Positions 18,636 through 27,910 are shown, counted from the stretch's first letter. The stretch is DNA of 64,000 nucleotides from an uncultured Dehalococcoidales bacterium (GCA_905614375.1 CAJQSP010000006.1:4992-68991); one strand, 5' to 3'. Notes: generated from the letters alone by a model not told the origin. Program-made: numbers and translations.

Positions 18636-18877
18636 TGCCTTTCCGAAGAGTTAAATTTACTTTCAAGACCGAGAGAATCCAGAGCCCGGTGATTTACGAA
18701 CTCGGTCACAAGTTCGATGTTGTAACAAATATTCGGCGTGCTGACATCGATTCCGAGAATGGCTGGGTCATTCTAGAAATCGAAGGCTCTGTAGATGAGA
18801 TTGAACGCGGCTTGCAGTGGGTAAGAGACCAAGGATCAGAAGTAAATTCATTGGATGGCGATATTCTTGCCGGCTAG
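18635..18877 (+). CDS. NIL domain protein
   Basis: 80 residues. The ferredoxin-like beta-alpha-beta pattern with RVKFTFKTERIQSPVIYELG, VTNIRRADID and GWVILEIEGSVDEIERGLQWV matches the NIL domain found at the C-terminus of MetN-type ATPases and as stand-alone proteins. NIL domains bind methionine in transporters; NIL-ferredoxin proteins take part in homocysteine synthesis in methanogens. The ATG overlaps the thrC stop by one base, so the two are coupled. It carries no cysteines and no Fe-S motif. Confidence 0.85.
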   Translation: MPFRRVKFTFKTERIQSPVIYELGHKFDVVTNIRRADIDSENGWVILEIEGSVDEIERGLQWVRDQGSEVNSLDGDILAG

Positions 18878-19010
18878 CATGCTTGCACTGAACTAACCAA
18901 CACGACACTAATTTGCAACGAAATTGGCTAATTAGCGTCTAAGATGTTTGTAGATATAAATTGAGCCGTAGATTCGAAATCACATGGCTCACGAGAAAAC
19001 AGGAAATCTG

Positions 19011-19292
19011 ATGTCCGTAACAGTAAAAATCCCAACGCCTCTCAGGAAACTGACCAACGGTGAGACAAGTGTGACGGTCGAGGGCGTAACCGTTGGTGCG
19101 ATCGTAGATTCACTCCAGGCGGCATACCCCGGTATACAAGAACGACTAATCGATGAAGAGGGCGGTCTACGGCACTTCGTAAACATCTACCTCGACGGTG
19201 AAGATGTTCGATACCTCGATGGTTTGAACAGTGCCGTTAGAGACAATGCTGAACTGAGCATTGTTCCTGCTGTCGCAGGCGGAACCAAGTAG
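19011..19292 (+). CDS. CysO/MoaD-like ubiquitin-fold sulfur carrier with two residues after Gly-Gly
   Basis: 93 residues from the ATG at 19011, which has AGGA six bases upstream; an ATG at 18984 lacks this. The sequence tracks mycobacterial CysO closely: VTVKIPTPLRKL, ERLIDEEGGLRHFVNIYL, then EDVRYLDGLN and IVPAVAGG. CysO carries sulfide as a C-terminal thiocarboxylate. Here Gly-Gly is followed by Thr-Lys, so a protease would have to remove two residues before activation, as seen with QbsE and HcyS-type carriers. No MoeB/ThiF activator, JAMM protease or cysM is in the window. It lies 133 bases after the NIL gene, and a terminator follows. Confidence 0.85.
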   Translation: MSVTVKIPTPLRKLTNGETSVTVEGVTVGAIVDSLQAAYPGIQERLIDEEGGLRHFVNIYLDGEDVRYLDGLNSAVRDNAELSIVPAVAGGTK

Positions 19293-19333
19293 CACAACAG
19301 CGGTCGCAGCCTCGGCTACCTAAAAAATAAACG

Positions 19334-19371
19334 CACCCATTCCAGGATGACCGGTTTGGGTGTTTTTGTTT
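19334..19371 (+). terminator. Intrinsic terminator after the sulfur-carrier gene
   Basis: CACCCA pairs with TGGGTG across a 17-base loop that may pair further, followed by TTTTTGTTTT. It closes the thrC-NIL-carrier transcript. Confidence 0.65.
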
Positions 19372-19384
19372 TAGGAATAACTCG

Positions 19385-20065
19385 ATGAGAGCACTACTTG
19401 CGTCGATAAAGTGCTAAAAAGCCGAGATAGACAAAAAATCTTGAAGTACATGAACAACTGATTACAGATACAACGGCACCCGACTGCGTTATTGTCGTAT
19501 TTCCAGAGATGTCGTTGACTTGATATCTTGATCCCGCAATTCAGTCTATGTGTTTTTCGGAATCGCCAAGCATAACTCCAACGGCGGACCGTACATCTCG
19601 AAGATCAACACCAGCAACGGAATGCTCAGTGGGATTTATCGAAAAAGGAATTGTGCTGATAACGAAACATTATTCAGCCCAGAAACAGAATCGTATTTCG
19701 GAGAAGTTGCCAATGTAGGATTCGGCGTGGCTGTGTGTGCTGGTCATTCGGTACCAACCGAATTCGTTGCAATCTCTAACGCTGGAGCAGCAATAGTCTT
19801 TCACCCATCGGTACCTGGCTTGTACGGAGACCGCAAGACCGACGACGCTTCATTGCAGAGTGGGTTCGACTGGTGGCGAACATCTTGCATCGATATTGAC
19901 ACTAAACGGGCTAAAGAACTAGGAATTTACATTGCTGTCTGCACGCAAGCCGGATCGACCGTAGATGAAGGCTTTCTGGGGTGGTCGGTATTGTTTGGTT
20001 CCGACGGCGAAATAATCGCCGAATTGCCAAACTGGCGACAGGGAAATCTCATCATCGAAATCTAA
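19385..20065 (+). pseudogene. Decayed carbon-nitrogen hydrolase (nitrilase family)
   Basis: Pieces of one nitrilase lie in order in different frames. An ATG at 19385 with an AGGA-like site reads RALLASIKC then hits TAA; the frame resumes as KAEIDKK. After a one-base gain in an A run (19433-19438) the next frame reads NLEVHEQLITD and IVVFPEMSLT, including the catalytic Glu, then TGA at 19521 where Gly of LTGY is expected. After a deletion, the remaining 171 codons (from about 19532) read VFFGIAKHN, IYRKRNCAD with the catalytic Lys, and VAVCAGHSVP with the catalytic Cys, to the natural end. At least one nonsense codon, two frame changes and a deletion make it non-functional. Confidence 0.85.
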
Positions 20066-21168
20066 CTGATAACACTAAGAATCGCTTCTCGCACTATCTC
20101 GTCAGGCACGTCGTCGCGCGTGGTGGCTTTGCCCGGTCCTTCTAGCAGCACCCATCGAATCGTTCCGCCACGAGATTTCTTATCGCTCTTTGTAGCGTCG
20201 ATCAATTCGTCAACGTTGAGACCTGGAGCCTTTACGGGAAGATCGTAGCTCTCAAGCACTCTGCGTTGACGATCCACCAGCTCTGGGTCGATCATGCCAA
20301 GCTTCTCGGCGATTCTCGCAGCGACCATCATCCCTATGGCAACAGCCTCACCGTGCAAGTACGTTCCGTATCCAGAAACCTTCTCTATCGCATGCCCCAC
20401 GGTGTGACCGTAATTCAGCAGTACTCGGTGATCGCCGGTTTCGAATTCGTCGGCCGAAACGATTTCACCCTTTATGGCAACACTTCGTCGAATAGCCGCT
20501 ACAGGCTCTTCACCGTCGAGCGATTTCATCTGTGAAGCCAACCGCTCGAATGTGTCGAGAAGTTGTGCATCCAGAATAAATCCGTGCTTTACAGCCTCGG
20601 CCCAGCCAGCAGACATCTCGCGTGCAGGCAACGATCTCAGATGTGCCACATCCTGCAGCACTAACTTTGGTTGATGAAAAGCACCGATCAAATTCTTCCC
20701 GGTCGGAATATTCACGCCGGTCTTGCCGCCAATCGATGAATCGACCATCGCAGCGAGGCTTGTAGGCACATGAACTACAGCGACCCCTCGTAGCCACGTT
20801 GCAGCAACAAAGCCAACGAGATCACCAGTAACACCACCGCCCATCGCCACAATAATGTCGCCGCGTTCGACTCGTAGATCAGCTAGCCATTCGTAGACAA
20901 CTTGAACTGTTTCGACATTCTTGTTCTTCTCACCGATTTCCAATGCGAGAAGATGGGTTTCATAACCGCCACGTTCGAGCGCTTCCTGGGCTTTACGAGT
21001 TGGATTCGGGAACATCATTGCATCAGCGACTAAGAACGCCCTGCCCTTAAGGCCCGTTTTGGCAAGTTCAAAACCCAGGTCATCGATAATATTTCGACCG
21101 ACTACAACTCGGTAGCTTCCCTGAGTCGTATTTACGGTTGCAGCAAGGTTTTGGTCATGGTCAGTCAT
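20062..21168 (-). CDS. aroB: 3-dehydroquinate synthase
   Basis: 368 residues, full length. NAD- and zinc-binding features are visible: MGGGVTGDLVGFVAATWLRG, PTSLAAMVDSSIGGKTGVN and HGEAVAIGMMVAAR with the zinc histidines. It makes 3-dehydroquinate from DAHP in the shikimate pathway. The ATG at 21168 overlaps the aroK stop by 8 bases. It is the last gene of the minus-strand aroE-aroC-aroK-aroB run. Confidence 0.96.
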   Translation of the reverse strand: MTDHDQNLAATVNTTQGSYRVVVGRNIIDDLGFELAKTGLKGRAFLVADAMMFPNPTRKAQEALERGGYETHLLALEIGEKNKNVETVQVVYEWLADLRVERGDIIVAMGGGVTGDLVGFVAATWLRGVAVVHVPTSLAAMVDSSIGGKTGVNIPTGKNLIGAFHQPKLVLQDVAHLRSLPAREMSAGWAEAVKHGFILDAQLLDTFERLASQMKSLDGEEPVAAIRRSVAIKGEIVSADEFETGDHRVLLNYGHTVGHAIEKVSGYGTYLHGEAVAIGMMVAARIAEKLGMIDPELVDRQRRVLESYDLPVKAPGLNVDELIDATKSDKKSRGGTIRWVLLEGPGKATTRDDVPDEIVREAILSVIS

Positions 21169-21727
21169 TTGAATCCGTCATCCCACTATTTCGCCAGGCT
21201 TCAGCAATCGCTTCAGCGACCTCGTCGTGAGATTTGGCCTCGGTGTCGACAATCACATTCGCAGTCGAATAGGCATCTTCACGTTCAAGCAGCATTTTAC
21301 GAAGTTTTTCAATAGGTGCATCGTCGCCAAGTAATGGACGCAATGTGCGACCTCGCTGATTTGCTGACCTTACTAGTCTCTGATGAATTACCTCAGGGCT
21401 AGCGCTCAATCTAACAACCAAACCGGAAGACTTCATAGTCGCGCGATTTGTTTCTTTCACGGGAACACCGCCACCAGTCGAAACTATGCGACCGCCTCGT
21501 TCCGCTACCTCTTCGAGTATTTGAGATTCAAGATCACGAAAGTAGTCTTCACCGTTCTCTTTAAATATGAGAGGAATTGACTTGCGTGCTCGATCTTCGA
21601 TTACGCCATCCATCTCGACAAACGGCCAGCCCAGTAACTCGGCGACGCGCCGACCAGATCGAGTCTTGCCGGTTCCCGAAAGACCAATCAGGTATATGTT
21701 CGGCTTGGCGCCGGTAGTTTCGCTCAA
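21161..21727 (-). CDS. aroK: Shikimate kinase
   Basis: 188 residues. Walker A is GLSGTGKTRSG near residue 17, the shikimate-binding aspartate lies in FVEMDGVIEDRA, and VSTGGGVPVKE supplies the glycine-rich substrate loop. It phosphorylates shikimate with ATP. The start is TTG at 21727, 35 bases after the aroC stop; there is no ATG in the region. It overlaps aroB by 8 bases. Confidence 0.94.
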   Translation of the reverse strand: MSETTGAKPNIYLIGLSGTGKTRSGRRVAELLGWPFVEMDGVIEDRARKSIPLIFKENGEDYFRDLESQILEEVAERGGRIVSTGGGVPVKETNRATMKSSGLVVRLSASPEVIHQRLVRSANQRGRTLRPLLGDDAPIEKLRKMLLEREDAYSTANVIVDTEAKSHDEVAEAIAEAWRNSGMTDSND

Positions 21728-21762
21728 TGCTTGTCTGTTCCGTAGCTTCTGAAAAATGAAGC

Positions 21763-22944
21763 CTAGCTGTTACCAAATTCTTGGTGAGATTCGACGTACC
21801 CCGCGTAGTTACGCTTGATCTCTTCGAGCGAATCGCCACCGAACTTCTCGAGCATCGCCTCGACCAGCGTGAGAGCCATCATTGCTTCACCCACCGGACA
21901 CGCTCGGGCGACCTGACATATGTCGCTGCGGTTGTAAGCGGCGTCTACGAGTTCGCCTGTGTTGATATCTACTGATGGAAGTGGATTTGTCATAGTGGCG
22001 ATGGGCTTGATCGCTACGTTCACAACGATCGGATTTCCGTTTGACATACCGCCTTCGATTCCACCAGCATGATTCGTAATCTGCTTGAATCGGCGCGGGT
22101 CAGACGAGTCAGGCTCAATCACATCTTGAACTTCACGGCCTGGCTTGCGAGTGTTTGAAAAACCTGTGCCGATTTCTACACCCTTCACGGCGTTGATGCT
22201 CATCATTGAATGAGCTAGCCGTGCATCCAGCTTGCGATCCCAGTGAACGTAGCTACCTAGACCGACAGGTGCTCCAAACGCGACAACTTCGAACACACCA
22301 CCAATGGTCGTGCGTTCCTTCTTTGATTTATCGATTGCAGCTTTGAATCGGGCATCTGCATCGGCATCTGATGCGCGAACTTCCGAACCTTCAACAACGT
22401 CCCAGTCGACGTCCTCAGTCGCTACCGAACGTCCGTCTTGATCACCGGTTGTAACAGATCTCGAGTGAATTGAAATACCTATTTCTTCGAGAAGTCGTCG
22501 TGCAATAGAACCTGCGGCAACCCTTGCTGCGGTCTCTCGAGCTGACGCTCGTTCTAGCACGTTGCGAAGATCATGTTGCACGTATTTCAGCGCACCCGGG
22601 AAATCAGCGTGCCCGGGAACAATTTTTGTGTAGACCTTCTTGTCCACATCATCGCCGACTTCGGAAACCGACATAGCGTCTGCCCAGTTGGCGAAGTCTT
22701 TGTTTTCGATCCACATTGCGATCGGCGAGCCAAGAGATATTCCATGACGAACACCTGAACGAAGATCAGCGCGATCTTTCTCGATCTTCATGCGACCGCC
22801 TGAACCGTAGCCTTTTTGCCGACGAGACATCTGTTTTTCGATGTACTCCTCGGTTAGTTCAAGACCAGCGGGAATCCCCTCAACAATTACTGTCAGGCCT
22901 TGACCGTGTGATTCACCGGCCGTGAGGTATCGAAAAGTCGTCAT
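21763..22944 (-). CDS. aroC: Chorismate synthase
   Basis: 393 residues. FMN-binding and active-site signatures are present: TAGESHGQGLTVIVEGIPAGL at the start, RASARETAARVAAGSIARRLL, and NHAGGIEGGMSNGNPI near residue 300. It removes phosphate from EPSP to give chorismate, using reduced flavin. The ATG at 22944 is clear. It is followed by aroK on the same strand. Confidence 0.97.
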   Translation of the reverse strand: MTTFRYLTAGESHGQGLTVIVEGIPAGLELTEEYIEKQMSRRQKGYGSGGRMKIEKDRADLRSGVRHGISLGSPIAMWIENKDFANWADAMSVSEVGDDVDKKVYTKIVPGHADFPGALKYVQHDLRNVLERASARETAARVAAGSIARRLLEEIGISIHSRSVTTGDQDGRSVATEDVDWDVVEGSEVRASDADADARFKAAIDKSKKERTTIGGVFEVVAFGAPVGLGSYVHWDRKLDARLAHSMMSINAVKGVEIGTGFSNTRKPGREVQDVIEPDSSDPRRFKQITNHAGGIEGGMSNGNPIVVNVAIKPIATMTNPLPSVDINTGELVDAAYNRSDICQVARACPVGEAMMALTLVEAMLEKFGGDSLEEIKRNYAGYVESHQEFGNS

Positions 22945-23091
22945 TCGTAAAGATTCTCGTTCACTGTGAGGGTTGTCGGCAGATATATGTCATATCAAGC
23001 GGAGGGAGAAATCATACTTCAATCGCACTTCATGACCCCACTTGATATTTTGTATCTTCGATTATAGGCAGTTGCCAGAAGCTGCACCGAA

Positions 23092-23943
23092 TTAACCGGA
23101 TTTTAATGCCTTTTCAATCGCGCTAAACATCGTGTCGACTGGTGCAGTCTGACCAGTCGCCATCTCGAAACCTTCAATTCCCTGGAACACCAACATCGTC
23201 ATGCCACCTGCCGGTTCCCCACCGGCTTCTTCGACCTCACGCAGGAACTTAGTTGTTGGCGGAGCGTAGACAACGTCATATCCCACGGCATCGGCTGAAA
23301 TCATGTCGGCAGTAGCTGGCGTTGCCAGCTCTGCAGGACCACCAACCATCCCCAAAGAAGTAGCGTTTACGAGCAAATTCGCATATGGAACATAGTTAGT
23401 TAATTCGTCTCGACTGATACTGGTAGCGGTCGGCTTGAATCGACCTGCAGTGAAGTCGTTTGCGAGAGCTTGAGCCTTCTCGACTGTTCGATTCGCAATC
23501 GTTAGTCGATTTACCCCAGCTGTTTTCAATGCGTAAATAATCGCCCGGGCAGCTCCACCGGCTCCAAATACAACCGCATCTGCGCCCTTCGGGTCAAATC
23601 CGGCTTTTTCCTTGAGCGCCCGAAGAAATCCGGAACCGTCAGTATTGTGTCCAACGAGCTTGCCGTCGCGATTGAAAATCCAGTTCACTGCGCCAATCGC
23701 TTCAGCCGCTTCGGTTAGTTCATCCACCAAAGGAATCACATCTTGCTTGTACGGAAGCGTCACGCACGAAGCGATGAAACCACTTTCACGGAAAGTCGCT
23801 ACCTTGGCTTCTAAATCCTCTGGTAGTACATCCCACGCCTCGAACGTCTCGTCGATTCCGAGTTCGTCAAGTCCAGCCTGCTGGAAGATGGGTGATTTAG
23901 TGTGTCCTATAGGATGACCCATGATGCCGATATTGCTGCTCAT
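23092..23943 (-). CDS. aroE: Shikimate dehydrogenase
   Basis: 283 residues. The shikimate-binding part has MGHPIGHTKSPIFQQAGL, the catalytic lysine in VTLPYKQDVI and the partner aspartate in HNTDGSGFLRAL. The NADP Rossmann part has VFGAGGAARAIIYAL and NRTVEKAQ. It reduces 3-dehydroshikimate. It lies between ruvX and aroC on the minus strand. Confidence 0.96.
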   Translation of the reverse strand: MSSNIGIMGHPIGHTKSPIFQQAGLDELGIDETFEAWDVLPEDLEAKVATFRESGFIASCVTLPYKQDVIPLVDELTEAAEAIGAVNWIFNRDGKLVGHNTDGSGFLRALKEKAGFDPKGADAVVFGAGGAARAIIYALKTAGVNRLTIANRTVEKAQALANDFTAGRFKPTATSISRDELTNYVPYANLLVNATSLGMVGGPAELATPATADMISADAVGYDVVYAPPTTKFLREVEEAGGEPAGGMTMLVFQGIEGFEMATGQTAPVDTMFSAIEKALKSG

Positions 23944-23971
23944 ACTTCTCCAAGTCCACGTACGGACAAAT

Positions 23972-24390
23972 CTAGTTCGACTGCATATAAGAGTTGAGGA
24001 TAATTGCGGCCGATGCTGAGTCTATCTTGCCTCTAGCCGCTCCACGTGCTTTCGAAGGATACTTTCCGGTCTGTCTTAATAGCGAATGTGCCTCTAACGT
24101 TGTCATCCGTTCGTCCCACGCCATGACCGGCAAATCGGTCTCTTTGCGAAGTCGAGCACAAAAAGCATTAACTTTGCGAGCAGCGGGACCCTGTGAACCG
24201 TCTAAAGAAAGCGGAAGACCCACCACAATTCCACGAGCATTGCGTTCGATCGCAACTTTAGTAATGTTCGAAGCATCCTGATTTCCAGATGCCTTGATCG
24301 CTTCCAGCGGAGTCGCAATCGTGCCAGTAGGATCACTTATGGCGAGCCCAATACGAGCCTCACCATAATCGACTCCGAGTAATCTGCCAT
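23972..24390 (-). CDS. ruvX: Holliday junction resolvase-like RNase YqgF/RuvX, start disrupted
   Basis: Read on the minus strand from base 24388, 138 codons give a complete YqgF protein: GRLLGVDYGEARIGLAISDP, VVGLPLSLDG, MAWDERMTT and KIDSASAAIIL, with all the acidic catalytic residues. It is a nuclease fold implicated in recombination and rRNA maturation. No ATG, GTG or TTG exists in frame before this segment. The ATG at 24390-24388 is directly before it but one base out of frame, as if one G of ATGGGC were lost. A sequencing or assembly error, a recent frameshift, or an odd start codon (an ATC lies upstream) could explain this. It lies just after alaS, a common neighbour. Confidence 0.8.
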
Positions 24391-24402
24391 GATCTTTGAT
24401 GA

Positions 24403-27246
24403 CTAGTCCCCTACCCGACCGCTTAGCGATTCACGAATGATTCCCTCGGTAGCTGCAAGAGCCTTAGGTAGTTGCTCAGCATTCTTGCCACCTGCCTGAG
24501 CCACCGCCGGATTTCCACCACCACCACCACCCATAAAGCCCGCGATTGCCTTTGCGATATTGCCCGAGTGAATTCCAGCTTTTATCGTGTCATCGGTCGC
24601 CATAACTACGACTGTCGGCTTGCCTTCGATCACGCTGCCCAGTACTAACACACCTTTACCGATCTGATTCTTCAGATGTTCCCCGGTTTTTCGAAGCGCA
24701 CCGAAGTTGGACGCTGGCACTTCGCTTACTTCAACGTGAATCGAAACGTCGCCTAATTCGATATCAAAGCTCATGGCGGAACTGTTTGAACTACCACCAC
24801 TGACACTTGCTTGAAGAAGTTTTTCTTCAAGCTGTTCCACCTGCTTGCGAGCCTGTGCCAGATCGCTCGCCAATGAGTTGACTCGGTCTCCAGCATCAGC
24901 CGCAGGAACACGGAATTTCAGAGCGATCTCGTCGAGAGCACCGAATCGTTCAAATATCGCTTCTTCCGACGCAACACCGGTGATCGCTTCCATTCGGCGC
25001 ATTCCCGATCCAATGCCAGCTTCAGACGTGATGACAAACGTGCCAATTCCACCAGTGTGATCCATGTGCGTTCCACCGCAAAGCTCGTAGCTCCACGGAG
25101 CATCGATCTTGATGGTGCGAACCTCGTTGTCATAGGTGTCGCCGAAGAACGCCAATGCGCCTTCTTCTACGGCCTCGCCATACGTTGTCCAATGAACCTC
25201 AACTTCTCGGTTAAGTCGAATTTTCTCGTTAACACGATCTTGGACCGCTTTTATCTGGTCGCGGGTTAGAGCCTTCATATTGGTGAAGTCGAATCGCAGT
25301 CGATCAGGGTCTACAACAGAACCAGCCTGCCTAACGTGACTGCCGACAATTTCACGCAGAGCGGCATGTACTAGGTGAGTAGCTGTGTGATTGCGCCGAA
25401 TGCGTTCTCGACGCTCTCCGTCGACCGAGGCGGTAACGCTGGTACCTTTTCTCAACGAACCGGATGTTATTGTTCCAGAGTGAACATTCACGTGACCGTA
25501 TGGAGCCTGTGTGTCGTTAATCGTTACTTCGACACCGTCGCCAGAAATTATGCCGGTGTCGCCGACTTGACCACCACGAGCAGCGTAGAACGGCGTCTCA
25601 CCGAGAATTATCTCGACCTCGTCGCCTTCATTAGCCGAATCGACGGCTTCCCCGTTTTGAACTATAGCTGTGATCGTTGTTTCCGAGACAAGAGTCTCAT
25701 AACCAGTAAACGGTGTGTCTTCGACGCCGAGATATTCGTATATCCGGGTCGACTCAGCGTTCCCGCCAAACCCGCCAGCTGCACGTCCTCGCTCGCGCTG
25801 GGCTTCCATTTCCGTCTCGAAGCCGGCTCGGTCGACTGTCAGATCTTCTTCTCCAGCGACTTCTTCGGTCACTTCGACTGGATAGCCGTATGTGTCGTAC
25901 AGAACAAACGCCTCAGTCCCTGAAACGTTGGATCGCCAGCTATCGATAGCATCCACATCACCGGATTCGACCAGTCGTGCAAGTTCGGCCATAGCCAAAC
26001 GAGTTCCCACTGACTTGCCGTCATCGCCCATATGCGAGTTCAGCTTTTTGCCATCTTTAAGTTGCGCGGCTGCATCAGGATGTTCGCTGCGGTAGTTGAC
26101 CATTCCTGAAAGCACCAGAGCGCCGAACTCAAGCGTTCGGGAGAAGCTGTTCTCTTCCTGCTCAAGGACATCCTTGATGAACTCGTAGTTACCAACTAGC
26201 TCAGAATATACATGTCCCATGTGATCGGAAACAGTTTTTGAAATTGACGAAAGCATAGGCGTGTGCATGCCTAGCTCGCGTCCAAATAGCATTCCGCGTC
26301 GAATTAGATGGCGAAGAACGTAACCTCGACCCGAGTTGCCAGGAATAACTCCGTCACCAATCAGGAATGAAGCTGACCGTGCGTGCTCGGCAACAATCCG
26401 CATAGCTTTGTCGGTTTCTTTATCCTGCCCCCACTCTTTTCCAGACAGTTGCTCGACTTTGGCAATGATTGGCCTGAACGCATCGGTTTCATACACATTT
26501 GATTCGCCTTGAAGCACAGCAAGCATGCGCTCGAATCCCATGCCGGTGTCGATGTTCTTAGCCGGTAGCACCGTGTCGTTTCCGTCAAGATCACGGTAGA
26601 ACTGAGTGAATACGAGGTTGTACAACTCTACGAAATCATCGTGATAGTTCGGTCCCCACACACCTTTGCGAACAGGATCATCTACCGCTGGAACGTCATC
26701 GAGTGACCCTTGGTAGTAGTTGATCTCTGAGCTCGGGCCACATACGCCCTCGTCCCCCGCCGGTCCCCACCAGTTGTCTTCATTACCAAATCGGTAGATT
26801 CGATCGGCTGGAATTCCCAACTCTTTCCAGATGTTTTCTGCTTCGTCGTCAGTGGTATAGACGGTGTAGTACAGTCGTTTTGGATCAAGACCGAATCGGT
26901 TAGTAAGTAGATCGAGCGCCCATGCGCACGCCTCTTTTTTGAAGTAGTCACCGAAGCTGAAATTGCCCAGCATTTCAAACATCGTTAAATGCGTGTCGTC
27001 TCCAACTTCTTCGATATCGGTGGTTCGGAAGCACTTCTGTGAAGTCGTGACACGCGGGTGAGGTGCCTCTTTTTCTCCAGAAAAGTACGGCTTGAACTGT
27101 GCCATCCCCGAGTTTGTGAGAAGCAATGTCGGGTCAGCGGCAGGGATCAGCGATGACGAGGGCATTCGAAGGTGGTCATGTCCTTCGAAGTACGAAAGGA
27201 AAGCCTCTCGTAATTCACCTGCTGTCTTTGGAGGGCTGGAGGTCAT
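24403..27246 (-). CDS. alaS: Alanine-tRNA ligase
   Basis: 947 residues, longer than the usual 870-880. The class II catalytic core begins FLSYFEGHDHLRMPSSSLIP, with TNSGMAQFKPYF and FEMLGNFSFGDYFK. The editing domain has the zinc motifs NHTATHLVHAAL and CGGTHMDHTGGIG. The C-terminal C-Ala domain has the glycine-rich GFMGGGGGGNP. The extra length appears to lie near residues 350-440 (from about YRSEHPDAAAQ to DAIDSWRSN), between the aminoacylation core and editing domain. It charges tRNA-Ala. ATG at 27246. Confidence 0.96.
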   Translation of the reverse strand: MTSSPPKTAGELREAFLSYFEGHDHLRMPSSSLIPAADPTLLLTNSGMAQFKPYFSGEKEAPHPRVTTSQKCFRTTDIEEVGDDTHLTMFEMLGNFSFGDYFKKEACAWALDLLTNRFGLDPKRLYYTVYTTDDEAENIWKELGIPADRIYRFGNEDNWWGPAGDEGVCGPSSEINYYQGSLDDVPAVDDPVRKGVWGPNYHDDFVELYNLVFTQFYRDLDGNDTVLPAKNIDTGMGFERMLAVLQGESNVYETDAFRPIIAKVEQLSGKEWGQDKETDKAMRIVAEHARSASFLIGDGVIPGNSGRGYVLRHLIRRGMLFGRELGMHTPMLSSISKTVSDHMGHVYSELVGNYEFIKDVLEQEENSFSRTLEFGALVLSGMVNYRSEHPDAAAQLKDGKKLNSHMGDDGKSVGTRLAMAELARLVESGDVDAIDSWRSNVSGTEAFVLYDTYGYPVEVTEEVAGEEDLTVDRAGFETEMEAQRERGRAAGGFGGNAESTRIYEYLGVEDTPFTGYETLVSETTITAIVQNGEAVDSANEGDEVEIILGETPFYAARGGQVGDTGIISGDGVEVTINDTQAPYGHVNVHSGTITSGSLRKGTSVTASVDGERRERIRRNHTATHLVHAALREIVGSHVRQAGSVVDPDRLRFDFTNMKALTRDQIKAVQDRVNEKIRLNREVEVHWTTYGEAVEEGALAFFGDTYDNEVRTIKIDAPWSYELCGGTHMDHTGGIGTFVITSEAGIGSGMRRMEAITGVASEEAIFERFGALDEIALKFRVPAADAGDRVNSLASDLAQARKQVEQLEEKLLQASVSGGSSNSSAMSFDIELGDVSIHVEVSEVPASNFGALRKTGEHLKNQIGKGVLVLGSVIEGKPTVVVMATDDTIKAGIHSGNIAKAIAGFMGGGGGGNPAVAQAGGKNAEQLPKALAATEGIIRESLSGRVGD

Positions 27247-27457
27247 AGTTCTCCGAACTGTGCGCGTAACTAGATCAGAACAATGTCGAACAACTGATTT
27301 TAGTTAGCGGTCGATTTGCGTGTCAAAGTTGATTTACGAGATGCGAATTTTGACGGCTACCAGTTAGCGTGATTGAGCTTGGAACTAAATGTAAACGACC
27401 GTCGTGTGCGGCAATGGCTCGATCAAGAGCTTTTAGCGCCACGATAGGCCAAATTCC

Positions 27458-27910
27458 ATGGCTCAACAGAGCGGTGATTTATCAAATACCGCTTCGTACT
27501 CCAGCGAAGCCGAAACTCTGTATCAAATGGCGATGAAGCTATTATCCGACAGGAAGTTAATCGTGGTCTTGAACCGGGGTCCGCTAAATTTCGCTGAAGA
27601 TCATTCAAGGAACCTCGTAGCTCGACGTGACCCATCTCAATTATCAGAGATGTTTGAATCGCTCTCTGACCTACCGATTTTCTGGGTCTCCGGCGTACCG
27701 GGTCGCAAAGCTGCTGAAAAGCAAGTAAACGACTTTGGCGTATTGCGAAAGGCCGTACTACCTAAAGATTGGAAGGTGATGTTTGTTTCTTCACCCCGGC
27801 GTGTTCACCACAAGTTATACAACGTAATTTGTAATCCCCTATTCGACGATCCGACCGCGACCATTCTCCAAATTCTCAGTGAATTTAACGAAGTCGCCCA
27901 CAACAAGTAA
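27458..27910 (+). pseudogene. Truncated trehalose-6-phosphate synthase-like (GT20) fragment
   Basis: 150 codons resembling only the N-terminal third of GT20 enzymes: LIVVLNRGPLNF, a diverged WVSGVPGRKAAEK and then FVSSPRRVHHKLYNVICNPL, which in complete enzymes leads into the LLWF helix and the UDP-sugar site. Here the frame instead runs into about 20 unrelated residues and stops. Full enzymes are about 450-500 residues, so the catalytic domain is missing. The usual glycine loop after NRGP is also lost. Most likely a deletion remnant; a repurposed small protein is possible. ATG at 27458. Confidence 0.6.
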
